Positions 35,801-44,852 of a stretch of DNA of 64,000 bases are shown here, in pieces. The stretch is from Hyphomicrobiales bacterium (GTDB lineage: Bacteria > Pseudomonadota > Alphaproteobacteria > Rhizobiales > Rhizobiaceae). A model generated the notes under the pieces. The model had not been told where the DNA came from. It did not search any database and saw only the letters and a program-made list of their open reading frames with translations. Where the stretch lies: NCBI GenBank assembly GCA_002401155.1, contig NVSG01000001.1, positions 186,001 through 250,000 on the forward strand, in the 5' to 3' direction. Every line of letters begins with the position of its first letter. The stretch's first letter is position 1. The position numbers and the translations under genes were made by a program.

Positions 35801-36946
35801 ATGGGAATTGTGACAAAGCAGGTGGAGGCTTTCGACATTATCGTAATTGGCGCAGGCATCGCCGGCGCATCGGTTGCGGCTGAATTGTCAGACGGCGCGC
35901 ACATACTGCTTTTGGAAAAAGAAGATCAGCCCGGCTACCACACCACTGGACGCTCGGCGGCACTCTATACAAAAAGTTACGGTCCACCGGTAATCCGTGC
36001 GCTCACGCGCGCTTCATGGAAATTTTTTAACAATCCGCAAAGCCAGTATATTGACCACCCGTTGCTACAGCGCCGCGGAGCGATGTTTGTAGCACGCTCA
36101 GATCAGATGAAATCACTAAAAAATCTGCAAGAAAAATTGGGCGACACCGTCCAGCTTCTTAACCCTGAAGAAGCTCACAAATTACTGCCCCTGTTTCGTC
36201 CCGGTTATATAGCGGGCGCAATGATAGACAGCGAAGCTTCAGATATCGATGTCGCCGCTCTACATCAACACTATCTAAAAACATTCCGCGCCGCCAAAGG
36301 CGAACTGCGCAACCAAACCGAAGTAACCGCCATGTCTCATGACGGCGAACGCTGGACGCTGCAAACCAGCAAGAACAAAGTCAGCGCGCCCATCGTCGTC
36401 AATGCGTCAGGCGCCTGGGGCGACTCACTGGCAGAAATGGCAGGCGTTGCGCCGGTAGGTCTGGTTCCAAAACGCCGCACCGCATTGCTCATATCATCTC
36501 CAGCAGAAATGACACCCGATCAATGGCCAATGGCAATCGATGTGGATGAACAATTCTACCTGAAACCTGACGCAGGAAAATTGCTGATCTCTCCTGCTGA
36601 TGAAACCCCTTCGCCAGCCTGCGATGCACAACCAGACGAGATGGATGTCGCAGTCTGCGTCGACCGCATTGAAACAGCTTTCGATATTTCGGTACGCCGC
36701 ATCGATCATAAATGGGCCGGCCTGCGCAGTTTCGTGGCAGATAAATGCCCCGTTTGCGGCTTTGACAAACAAGTACCGGGATTTTTCTGGCTGGTAGGGC
36801 AAGGAGGCTATGGCATCCAATCAGCCCCCGCTTTGGCGCGGGTTGCCAGCGCTCTGATAAAGGGACGCGACATTCCAGACGACGTCGCCGCCGAGGGAGT
36901 TACCCAAGCAGCCATTTCCCCGCACCGTGAAAAGGTAGCCGCATGA
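35801..36946 (+). CDS. FAD-dependent amine/D-amino-acid oxidase (DAO family)
   Basis: Flavoenzyme of about 380 residues. The FAD-binding GxGxxG is VIGAGIAGASVAAEL near residue 16, followed by LLLEKEDQPGYHTTGRSAA. The C-terminal WLVGQGGYGIQSAPAL fits the DAO glycine-oxidase/sarcosine-oxidase group. Start choices are ATG 35801 or GTG 35810. It heads an operon with a TRAP transporter and amino-acid-type enzymes, so it probably oxidises a D-amino or N-substituted amino acid. The substrate is unknown. Confidence 0.85.
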   Translation: MGIVTKQVEAFDIIVIGAGIAGASVAAELSDGAHILLLEKEDQPGYHTTGRSAALYTKSYGPPVIRALTRASWKFFNNPQSQYIDHPLLQRRGAMFVARSDQMKSLKNLQEKLGDTVQLLNPEEAHKLLPLFRPGYIAGAMIDSEASDIDVAALHQHYLKTFRAAKGELRNQTEVTAMSHDGERWTLQTSKNKVSAPIVVNASGAWGDSLAEMAGVAPVGLVPKRRTALLISSPAEMTPDQWPMAIDVDEQFYLKPDAGKLLISPADETPSPACDAQPDEMDVAVCVDRIETAFDISVRRIDHKWAGLRSFVADKCPVCGFDKQVPGFFWLVGQGGYGIQSAPALARVASALIKGRDIPDDVAAEGVTQAAISPHREKVAA

Positions 36947-38232
36947 TTGTTCTGGTCCCAATCATTGCAGCGCTCTTTCTGGCCTCCGGGTTGGCAATTG
37001 CCTATGTGATCGGCGGGGCTGCAGTCCTGACGTTCGTGGCCACAGACAATGCCCGTTATCTGGCAATCTTGCCCCAGCAAATATTTTCAAAAATCGACGT
37101 ATTCGCATTAATGGCGATGCCCCTATTCATCCTTGCCGGAGAGCTGATGAACCGCGGCGGCATCACCAGCGCATTGATCAGTTTATCTATGACATTTGTC
37201 GGTAGGTTGCGCGGCGGCCTCGGCCACGTGAACATCATCACCAGCGTATTCTTCGCCGGCATTTCAGGTTCAGCCGTTGCCGACGCAGCAGCCCTGTCCA
37301 ACACGCTAGTCCCAGAAATGCGCAAGCGCGGCTATAGCCTGACTTATGCCAGCGCAGTCACCGCAGCTTCTTCAATCATAGGCCCGATTGTACCGCCCTC
37401 AATTATCCTGATCTTCTACGGCGCATTGATGGGAACATCGGTCACGGCGCTATTTCTTGCAGGTATCGTTCCCGGACTGATACTGGCTGGCGCACTCATC
37501 CTGCTCAACGGTTTTTTCGCATGGCGCGACGATCATCCACGGGTGGAAAAAGAAGACATGCCGCCAATCCTGCCCACATTGATACATTCAATCCCGGCCA
37601 TGGCACTGCCGGTGATCATTCTCGGTGGCATCGTCTTTGGCTGGATGACACCAACCGAAGCTGCCGCTGTCGCCGTATTCACAGCACTCGGCGCAGGCTG
37701 GTTTTACGAAGGGCTGACATGGCCATCGGTCCTGCAAGGATTACAGCGCACCGCGATGTTATCCGGGTCGATATTCATGTTGATCTGCGCGGTCTCGGCC
37801 CTTGGATATCTCGGCGCATTGGAGCGCATACCAGAAGCAATTTCAAACGCAGTAACAAGCCTTGGTCTTGGGCCAGCAGGCTACATGCTGGTGATGAATG
37901 TAATCTTTATTTTTGCAGGCATGGTTCTGGATATCCCGGTGGCGCTGGCACTATTGGTGCCGCTTCTGGCACCGGTCGCAATCGCACAGGGAGCAGACCC
38001 GGTGCATCTGGGCATCGTCCTTTGCTTCAACCTTTGCATCGGTCTGGTATCGCCGCCCATGGGTGGTTGCCTGTTGGTGGTATCTGCCGTCACTGGCGTA
38101 AATTACTGGAAACTCGCACGCGCGATAATTCCATTCGTGCTGGTGCAAATCGCAGTGCTGGCCCTGCTGATACAGGTGCCTGAAATTAGCTTAGCCCTAC
38201 CCCATGCCTTTGGGCTTGGAGGAGGAAATTAA
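36943..38232 (+). CDS. dctM: TRAP transporter large permease DctM
   Basis: A 429-residue large TRAP subunit of about 12 helices. Typical motifs are GELMNRGGITSALI, FFAGISGSAVADAAAL and GPIVPPSIILIFYG. It overlaps the oxidase stop as ATGA. The gene order here (M, then P, then Q) is less common than P-Q-M. Confidence 0.93.
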   Translation: MIVLVPIIAALFLASGLAIAYVIGGAAVLTFVATDNARYLAILPQQIFSKIDVFALMAMPLFILAGELMNRGGITSALISLSMTFVGRLRGGLGHVNIITSVFFAGISGSAVADAAALSNTLVPEMRKRGYSLTYASAVTAASSIIGPIVPPSIILIFYGALMGTSVTALFLAGIVPGLILAGALILLNGFFAWRDDHPRVEKEDMPPILPTLIHSIPAMALPVIILGGIVFGWMTPTEAAAVAVFTALGAGWFYEGLTWPSVLQGLQRTAMLSGSIFMLICAVSALGYLGALERIPEAISNAVTSLGLGPAGYMLVMNVIFIFAGMVLDIPVALALLVPLLAPVAIAQGADPVHLGIVLCFNLCIGLVSPPMGGCLLVVSAVTGVNYWKLARAIIPFVLVQIAVLALLIQVPEISLALPHAFGLGGGN

Positions 38233-38263
38233 TACCAATGAAAATTCAACAAGGAGGAATGAC

Positions 38264-39241
38264 ATGAAATATTCAACACATCTATTCGGTGCCATCTTGG
38301 CAACTTCTCTGGCTTTTGCAGGAACAGCAAACGCCGAAGTAAAAATTGCTCTCGACAGCCCGCCAAGCATGGAAGGTTCCGGCAGCTATGTATGGGCTCA
38401 CACTTTCAATACTTATTTGAACGAACACGGCATTGAAGCCAAGGAATACCAGCGCGGTGCGCTTGGCGGCGATGATGAGCTGTTCGATCAGGTGAGCCAG
38501 GGATTACTCGAAGTCTCCCTTTCACCGCTGGGCATTGTCGGTTCACTCGACAAAACCATTTTCGGATTACGCTTACCCTATTTCTTCAAAGATCAGGCAG
38601 AAGTAGATCACGCCCTCAACGAAGGCGGCATGATGGCCAAAATCAACGCTGCCACCACGCCAAAGGGCGTGCGAGTGATTTCTGTGAATACGGTCGGTCA
38701 GGCCACCGGCATTTTCAACACCAAAAAGCCCGTAAAATCCGTCGCTGATATGACGGGTTTGCGGATGCGTGCGTTAGATGAAAGCCAAATCGATCTTTAC
38801 AAGGCATGGGGCGCATCGGGCACCATCGTCAGTTGGGCCGAAGTGCCAAATGCACTTCAAACCGGCGTCGCCGATGGCTACCTCAATCCGGCTTTCGTAC
38901 CGCTCTTGTTTGGTCATACGGACTTCATCAAATTCTACACCGATGCGGGCGTTGCCCCATCCCTGCGTATCACTATTGTCTCCGAAGACTGGTATCAGGG
39001 CCTGAGCAAAGAAGACCGCGCCACTGTGGATGATGCAACTGCTGCTGCAACCGCCGCCAACCGCAAATGGCTGGGCACACAAGACGCAGTCCTCGGCAAA
39101 CTAGAAGCTGCAGGCGTAGCAATCGAGCGCCTCGATCAAGCAGCACGTGATGAGTTTCGCGCAGCCTCTGCCCCTGCCTATGAAGGCGGCGTCCTGACCG
39201 CAGAGCAAATCACCGAGTGGGAAACCGCGAAGGGAATGTAA
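38264..39241 (+). CDS. dctP: TRAP transporter solute-binding protein DctP
   Basis: Periplasmic DctP-type protein, 325 residues, with signal peptide MKYSTHLFGAILATSLAFAGTANA. The family carboxylate-binding region (MTGLRMRALDESQ) contains the conserved arginine. AAGGAGG sits 7 bases before ATG 38264; a longer in-frame extension overlaps dctM and lacks a signal peptide at its start. The ligand is probably an acid or amino-acid derivative, judged from the neighbours. Confidence 0.9.
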   Translation: MKYSTHLFGAILATSLAFAGTANAEVKIALDSPPSMEGSGSYVWAHTFNTYLNEHGIEAKEYQRGALGGDDELFDQVSQGLLEVSLSPLGIVGSLDKTIFGLRLPYFFKDQAEVDHALNEGGMMAKINAATTPKGVRVISVNTVGQATGIFNTKKPVKSVADMTGLRMRALDESQIDLYKAWGASGTIVSWAEVPNALQTGVADGYLNPAFVPLLFGHTDFIKFYTDAGVAPSLRITIVSEDWYQGLSKEDRATVDDATAAATAANRKWLGTQDAVLGKLEAAGVAIERLDQAARDEFRAASAPAYEGGVLTAEQITEWETAKGM

Positions 39242-39246
39242 CAACC

Positions 39247-39792
39247 ATGCGGGCGTTGGCTAAAAACATCGATCAAATCTCAGCAATGCTGTTTCGCATC
39301 GCCCTTTGGGGCGCTGTGGCAGCAGTGCTGGTAATGGTCTTTTCGGCAGCATGGCAAGTCATCGCCCGCTATATTCTCGATGCACCTCCGGTATGGACCG
39401 AAGAACTGGCACGCCGCGCCATGGTCTGGGCCGGAATGCTTGGCGCATCCTGCGCCTTTCGCGCGCAACGTGACCCAACACTATTCCCCCAAATGCGCGA
39501 CATAACAGGACGGTTAGGCATAGCCCTAACTCTAACACGGGCCATCGGCGTCATCCTATTTGCCACCCCCGTAATCTGGTATTCAATATATGGCGCACGC
39601 ATGAACATGGCACGCGGCTTTATGGGTCGCAGTCTCGAGCGGCAGGCCGAAATGATCGATCTTTCTATGATCTGGTTCACCATCGTCGTGCCGCTCGCAT
39701 TTGTCCTAATCTTAATCCACACACTAGCCGCAACCATGATGCGCCTAACCGATCAACAACAAATCCCCGACCCAACCAACCAAGAGGCCTAA
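39247..39792 (+). CDS. dctQ: TRAP transporter small permease DctQ
   Basis: Four-helix DctQ subunit, 181 residues. The first helix is LFRIALWGAVAAVLVMVFSAAWQVIARYI, followed by the conserved WTEELARRAMVWAGMLGA. ATG 39247 lies after the dctP stop. Confidence 0.9.
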   Translation: MRALAKNIDQISAMLFRIALWGAVAAVLVMVFSAAWQVIARYILDAPPVWTEELARRAMVWAGMLGASCAFRAQRDPTLFPQMRDITGRLGIALTLTRAIGVILFATPVIWYSIYGARMNMARGFMGRSLERQAEMIDLSMIWFTIVVPLAFVLILIHTLAATMMRLTDQQQIPDPTNQEA

Positions 39793-39793
39793 T

Positions 39794-41245
39794 GTGAAGG
39801 TTTTTATCGCCGGTCTAAGCACCGAAACCAATTCGTTCTCTCCCCTGCCCACTGGCATATTGAGCTTCACCGAAGGATCACTCCATCACGGTGACGCCAC
39901 TTCAGATGTAGAACATTATTGGACCGCACCACTGCATATCTGGCGAAGACGCGCCGAGGCAAATGGCTGGCAGGTGATTGAATCCCTCTCCGCTCACGCG
40001 CAACCAGCAGGCCCCACAGTAGGTTCCATTTACGAAGGCTTCCGCGATGAAATCCTGACTGATCTACGCGCAGCAGGCCCAGTAGATATCATCCTCTTCG
40101 CCCTTCATGGAGCAATGATCGCCGATGGTTATGACGACTGCGAAGGCGATCTGATCAGCCATTGTCGCGCCATTGCGCCCGATGCCGTGATCGGCGGATT
40201 ACTCGACCCTCATTGCCATTTAACCGACGCAATGTTGAACGACGCAACGCTGCTAATTGCCTTCAAGGAATACCCTCACATCGATGTACCTCAACGCGCC
40301 GAAGAACTGTTTTCACTGGCAGCGGACACAGCCGAAGGCCGGATCAAACCAGTGATGCGGGACTATGATTGCCGGATGATCGTCGCCATGCCCACTCCCT
40401 CAGGGGCCATGCGCAAATTCGTTGACGACATGACAGCACGCGAGAGCCAACCCGGTATTCTCTCTTTGTCTCTAGCCCACGGTTTCCCTTGGGGCGATCA
40501 CCCAAAAACCGGCGCACGGGCATTTGCGATTTGCGATGGTGATGCCGATCTTGCAGAGGCCGAAGCAACAAGGCTCGGCCAAACCCTCTTTTCCCTGCGT
40601 CATGATGTTGGAAGCAACTATGTCGATATCGCCCAAGCTCTCGATATGGCAGAAGCAGAATCCAAAGGCCCGGTGGTTCTAGCCGATACAGCCGACAACG
40701 CCGGTGGCGGCGCACCTTCCGATGCCACATTCCTTTTACGAGCAATTCTGGAACGTGGCATCACCTCGGTGGCGACCGGCATATTTTGGGACCCTGTAGC
40801 CGTTCGCATTTGTCGCGAGGCTGGAGAAGGTGCCACCCTGCCCCTGCGCATTGGCGGGAAATGCGGCCCAATGTCCGGCGACCCGCTGGATTTGAACGTC
40901 ACCATACGAAAGTGCATGTCCGGACTATCTCAATTATTCGGCGAACTCTCGGCCCCCTTAGGCGAAATGGTCTGGATAGAAGCCGATGGCATAGACATTG
41001 TAATCAACGACATGCGCACCCAAACTTTCCACCCGATGGTTTTTGAACAACTCGGTATCGATCTATCCAAACGCCACATCGTCTGCGTAAAATCATCGAA
41101 CCATTATCAAGCCGGTTTCAACCCGATTGCATCACTGGTAATTCCCGTTGCAACACCGGGTGCAATTACCCCGGACTTTGCCAATATTCCCTATAAAAAC
41201 CGCACCAAAAATTACTGGCCAGCCATTGAGGACCCATTCGCATGA
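39794..41245 (+). CDS. M81-family metallopeptidase (MlrC-like)
   Basis: A 483-residue protein of the M81/DUF1485 family, named after MlrC, which cleaves linearised microcystin. Features are the FIAGLSTETNSFSPLPTG start, ALHGAMIADGYDDCEGDL and the metal-site segment GGLLDPHCHLTDAML. The GTG start lies one base after the dctQ stop, and the end overlaps the next gene (ATGA). In this operon a small peptide or amide of an amino acid is a more likely substrate than microcystin. Confidence 0.88.
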   Translation: MKVFIAGLSTETNSFSPLPTGILSFTEGSLHHGDATSDVEHYWTAPLHIWRRRAEANGWQVIESLSAHAQPAGPTVGSIYEGFRDEILTDLRAAGPVDIILFALHGAMIADGYDDCEGDLISHCRAIAPDAVIGGLLDPHCHLTDAMLNDATLLIAFKEYPHIDVPQRAEELFSLAADTAEGRIKPVMRDYDCRMIVAMPTPSGAMRKFVDDMTARESQPGILSLSLAHGFPWGDHPKTGARAFAICDGDADLAEAEATRLGQTLFSLRHDVGSNYVDIAQALDMAEAESKGPVVLADTADNAGGGAPSDATFLLRAILERGITSVATGIFWDPVAVRICREAGEGATLPLRIGGKCGPMSGDPLDLNVTIRKCMSGLSQLFGELSAPLGEMVWIEADGIDIVINDMRTQTFHPMVFEQLGIDLSKRHIVCVKSSNHYQAGFNPIASLVIPVATPGAITPDFANIPYKNRTKNYWPAIEDPFA

Positions 41246-42093
41246 CCAATCCTATGATAGCAGCACGTGACGCATTTTCCGCAGAACATCCAGAACAACG
41301 CATGATCCTGAATGGCCGGGACTGGGGTGTTCTCGATGTGGGAGAAGGCCCCGTATTGATGCTAATCCCCGGCACGCTGGGGCGCGGAGATGTATTTTGG
41401 AACCAGATTGCAGCCCTCAAAGACCGCCTGCGCATTATAGCCGTCAGTTATCCATCCGAAGGCGGCGTTGAAGATTGGACCGAGGACATGGTTCAATTGC
41501 TTGATCAATTAGAGATTGAGTCCGCCACTATTCTTGGTTCTTCCCTCGGCGGATATCTTGCACAGTTTATCGCAGGAACGCATCCAACACGCATATCAGG
41601 ATTGATTGCTGCCAATACCTTGCATTCAGCGAAGGGATTGGACCAAATGCCGCCCTATGCGCTTGATCTGGATACTGCCCCGATTGATACCCTCCGGGCC
41701 GGATTTGGCATGGGCCTTGGAGGCTGGGCTAAAGCGCATCCCGACCAAGCAAACCTGGTGGAACTGCTGTTACAAGAAGCAGGAGGACGAATACTGGAAA
41801 GCGAATTACGTGCTCGCCTCTCCGCGCTAAAATTCGGTCCAGAGCTTCCCGAACCAGCAATAGACGCCGATAAAATCATAACAATCGAAGCCGACGACGA
41901 CCCGCTAATCCCTGCCCAAATGCGTGAAGCGGTTCGTGCACGCCTATCCCCATCAGTGGCATATCGCTTTACCGACGGCGGACATTTCCCTTATCTGGCA
42001 CGCCCTGCCGATTACACTTCCTTGTTGGAACAAGTGATGGGACTAAACATTACCGGCCCGGATTGGGGAACAGAAAACGAGCGCGTCCTATGA
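41242..42093 (+). CDS. Alpha/beta hydrolase
   Basis: Hydrolase of 283 residues. The nucleophile elbow is GSSLGG (Ser in ILGSSLGGYLAQF), the acid is probably in EADDDPLIP, and the histidine is in DGGHFPYLA. An oxyanion-hole region is seen at MLIPGTLGRGDVFW. It overlaps both neighbours as ATGA, so it is part of the same catabolic operon. An ester or amide substrate is likely. Confidence 0.85.
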   Translation: MTNPMIAARDAFSAEHPEQRMILNGRDWGVLDVGEGPVLMLIPGTLGRGDVFWNQIAALKDRLRIIAVSYPSEGGVEDWTEDMVQLLDQLEIESATILGSSLGGYLAQFIAGTHPTRISGLIAANTLHSAKGLDQMPPYALDLDTAPIDTLRAGFGMGLGGWAKAHPDQANLVELLLQEAGGRILESELRARLSALKFGPELPEPAIDADKIITIEADDDPLIPAQMREAVRARLSPSVAYRFTDGGHFPYLARPADYTSLLEQVMGLNITGPDWGTENERVL

Positions 42094-43067
42094 TTATTTT
42101 AAGCAATGAAGATGTGGCCGCCTTGCTTCCAATGAAGGAAGCAGTCGAGGTGATCGACCGTACGATGATTGATGTGTCCAAAGGAGGCGCAACATTGCCT
42201 TTGCGCTCGGTCATTCCTGTTGGCGGCGATAACAGAATGGGAATTATGCCCGGAGCCATTGGCGACCCGGCTTGTTTCGGCATAAAATTAATTAGCCTCT
42301 TTCCCGGTAATCCGGCCAAGGGACTTTCATCCCATCGCGGCGCACTGGTGTTGTTTGAATCTGAAACCGGCGGGGCCATCGCAATGATGGATGCAAGCCT
42401 CCTCACCGCCATCCGGACTGCCGCCGCCAGCGGCGTTGCCACCCGCGCATTGGCCAGAAAAGATGCCACATCATTGGCAATCATCGGCTATGGCGAACAG
42501 GCAGAACATCATCTGGATGCAATATTGGCAGTACGTGATATCCAGCAATTGCATGTGGCGGGACGCTCGGCCCAAAAGGCAGCTGAATTTTGCAGAAACG
42601 CCGCACGAAAATACCCATTCCTAAAAATGACGTCAGGCGACGATATCCAAGTAGCCGTCGAAAGAGCGGATATCGTTTGCACCGTAACTGCGTCCCCTAC
42701 TCCAATCTTAAAAGCAGACTGGATCGCCCCCGGCACCCATTTGAACATCGTCGGCTCATCGGTTCCTTCCATGCGTGAGATTGATGATGAGATAGTCGAA
42801 CGAGCTGCAATCTGGGTGGACTATCTACCCTCAACTTTGGCTCAAGCAGGCGAAATCATCGAAATGATCAACGCTGGAAAAATCACCCAAGATCACATCA
42901 AAGGTGAAATCGGAAAGGTACTCACGGGTGACTTAGCCGGGAGAGATAATGCAACCGATATTACACTCTACCGATCCCTCGGCGTTGCCGCTCAAGATTT
43001 AGCATCAGCCCATTACATTATAGAACAAGCAAAGGTCCGTGGCATGGGGCAACAGGTTCAATTCTGA
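42090..43067 (+). CDS. Ornithine cyclodeaminase/mu-crystallin family enzyme
   Basis: NAD(P)-dependent enzyme of 325 residues. The N-terminal half carries the substrate residues (KLISLFPGNPAKGLSSHRGALVLF), and the Rossmann segment is LAIIGYGEQAEHHLDAI. Family members are ornithine cyclodeaminases, alanine dehydrogenases or ketimine reductases. Beside a DAO-type oxidase, reduction of a cyclic imine made from a D-amino acid is attractive (inference). It is the last gene of the operon, 5 bp from the convergent P-loop gene. Confidence 0.85.
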   Translation: MIILSNEDVAALLPMKEAVEVIDRTMIDVSKGGATLPLRSVIPVGGDNRMGIMPGAIGDPACFGIKLISLFPGNPAKGLSSHRGALVLFESETGGAIAMMDASLLTAIRTAAASGVATRALARKDATSLAIIGYGEQAEHHLDAILAVRDIQQLHVAGRSAQKAAEFCRNAARKYPFLKMTSGDDIQVAVERADIVCTVTASPTPILKADWIAPGTHLNIVGSSVPSMREIDDEIVERAAIWVDYLPSTLAQAGEIIEMINAGKITQDHIKGEIGKVLTGDLAGRDNATDITLYRSLGVAAQDLASAHYIIEQAKVRGMGQQVQF

Positions 43068-43072
43068 TTAAA

Positions 43073-44842
43073 TTAGTTCCATCGACCAAGCGTGAAGCGT
43101 TTCTCATGCTCCACATCAATTGGTTCGATTGATGCATCGCTTTCCCCACCAATAGCCTTGCCCGAATAGCCCAACACTTCCAGTGCAACTTTCACCCCTG
43201 AACGTTGGGTCTGTTTTTCGATATATTTGGGATCACACCAAACAAGCTCGCCCTCGACAATCCGCGCATAAACATAGGCGCTGTCCTGATCGGCAAATAG
43301 AATTTCAGAAACCTGATCGGCGCAACGCTGAATATAATCAACGTTGTTTACAGGTTTCATATCCCTCGCATTAAAAATTTGCGCAGGCGTTTTGGCATCC
43401 ACATTGACCTTGCGATAACGCTCGATATCAATCATCACCTTAACGTCAAGAATGGTCATCTTGTTATTCCAGCCAAAGGCCGATGTTTTGGGAACTTCAC
43501 CCAATGCCACATCATTATCCAGAAATTCAAAATGAATGCGCTTATCGACCGTTGATATCCATGAAAAAAATAGTTCCGGCATGCCGGTAAACGCTTCGAC
43601 ATTATGATAGAGCAGATCATCAACGGCCTTATAGCGTCCGGTCTTAATCCCGCGCAGCCAAGCGCGTTCGACGGTTTCCGCCGGCGGCGTCACCATGAAG
43701 AACATGAATATCCGGTCACCGAAACGAGACAGCAATTTGCTGCCATCGCTGTCGAGAGAAAAACTATCAAAGCGAAACCTGTCGATCAACAAATGAGACA
43801 TCAATCCGCGAGATGCTTTCTGCGCCATATAGCGATCCAGCTTCTTATCGATGATTTCCAATTCCTGCCCGGTGAGCATGGCCACATATTTATAATCATC
43901 ACCAAGGGAGTCGTAATCAAGAAGGTGTTTGCGCCAGTAATCCGGGCTGATCAGCGCGAAATCTTCCCATGGCACACCAAAATTTTCGGCTAGCAATCTC
44001 TGCTGAGGACGGATAGTACTTTTGCCGGACGCCGACGCGCCCTTCACATTCAACACCACCGGTTTTTCCTGCACCGGCAAAGGGCGATACTTCTCGGCAG
44101 CAATTGCCTTTGCCATCATAGGCGCCAACGCTTCTCCAATTTTCTCGCTACCATAGTTATTGCAAACCAGATTTGCCGCGAGACGCGTGATCAATTCCTT
44201 ATCCGCAATTATCCGACCCCGATGCCCGGTAATTGAACCCACAATCTTTATCAACCCAGAGAGACATGCCTTTTCCAATGGATTTTCGCAGGTTTTCAAT
44301 TGCTCCTGCCAGAGTTCAATCGCTTCAATTTCCGGAAGCTCCGTGATGGTACTCGTATTTTTTTTGGAAGAACTTCCGCCGAACAGCCTACTAAAAAACG
44401 AAGTTCTTTCCTTTGCAGGTTCTTTCTGCACGCGCTTAAAAATCAGGGCAGATAATTGTTGATCAATAAAACTCTCGGCCTCATTGCGCACAGAATCATA
44501 GACAGCACTGACCACTGCCATCTGGGGCTTTACATAACCGTCAAAGATGACCGTAACCATTGAGCGGAGATTGATACCAAGGTCTTCATAGTTCGGACCA
44601 TCGGGAATTGACAGATCGGCCGTCACACGAATAAGCAATTCATGCACCACCAACCGCTCGACACGAAAGAGGATCAACTCTTCTTCAGCCATCCCACAAA
44701 TCTGTTTTAGTTCGCGGGCCTCGCGATAGCTAATGTGAGAGTTCTCAGGACGAAACAACGTAACCAGCGGCAGGAGATCACCCGGGATCTCAGATTCAAG
44801 ACCCGGGTGCCACGCATCATAAGCTGGTTTTCGTTTTGCCAT
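43073..44842 (-). CDS. Large P-loop protein with zeta-toxin-like kinase domain
   Basis: A 589-residue protein with no close family known to me. Residues 1-140 form a mixed alpha/beta region; residues 140-165 are a basic, serine-rich linker. A helical section follows to about 255. Walker A GASASGKST (268-276) then opens a kinase domain with ISPDYW (299-304), a helical segment and LLIDRFRFDSF. This order resembles zeta-toxin and related small-molecule kinases. Residues 480-589 form a tail. No epsilon-type antitoxin gene is adjacent. It begins 10 bp after tctA, so it is probably the last gene of the oxalate operon. The function is unknown. Confidence 0.7.
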   Translation of the reverse strand: MAKRKPAYDAWHPGLESEIPGDLLPLVTLFRPENSHISYREARELKQICGMAEEELILFRVERLVVHELLIRVTADLSIPDGPNYEDLGINLRSMVTVIFDGYVKPQMAVVSAVYDSVRNEAESFIDQQLSALIFKRVQKEPAKERTSFFSRLFGGSSSKKNTSTITELPEIEAIELWQEQLKTCENPLEKACLSGLIKIVGSITGHRGRIIADKELITRLAANLVCNNYGSEKIGEALAPMMAKAIAAEKYRPLPVQEKPVVLNVKGASASGKSTIRPQQRLLAENFGVPWEDFALISPDYWRKHLLDYDSLGDDYKYVAMLTGQELEIIDKKLDRYMAQKASRGLMSHLLIDRFRFDSFSLDSDGSKLLSRFGDRIFMFFMVTPPAETVERAWLRGIKTGRYKAVDDLLYHNVEAFTGMPELFFSWISTVDKRIHFEFLDNDVALGEVPKTSAFGWNNKMTILDVKVMIDIERYRKVNVDAKTPAQIFNARDMKPVNNVDYIQRCADQVSEILFADQDSAYVYARIVEGELVWCDPKYIEKQTQRSGVKVALEVLGYSGKAIGGESDASIEPIDVEHEKRFTLGRWN

Positions 44843-44852
44843 ACAACCCTAT

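Noticed and set aside
39794..41245. Microcystin degradation by the MlrC-like gene
   Set aside because: No mlrA, mlrB or mlrD is nearby and M81 proteins are widespread in non-degraders; the name reflects family only.
41242..42093. Alpha/beta hydrolase as a proline iminopeptidase or a specific lactonase
   Set aside because: The catalytic triad fits the superfamily only; no specific feature distinguishes these, so no narrower name is given.
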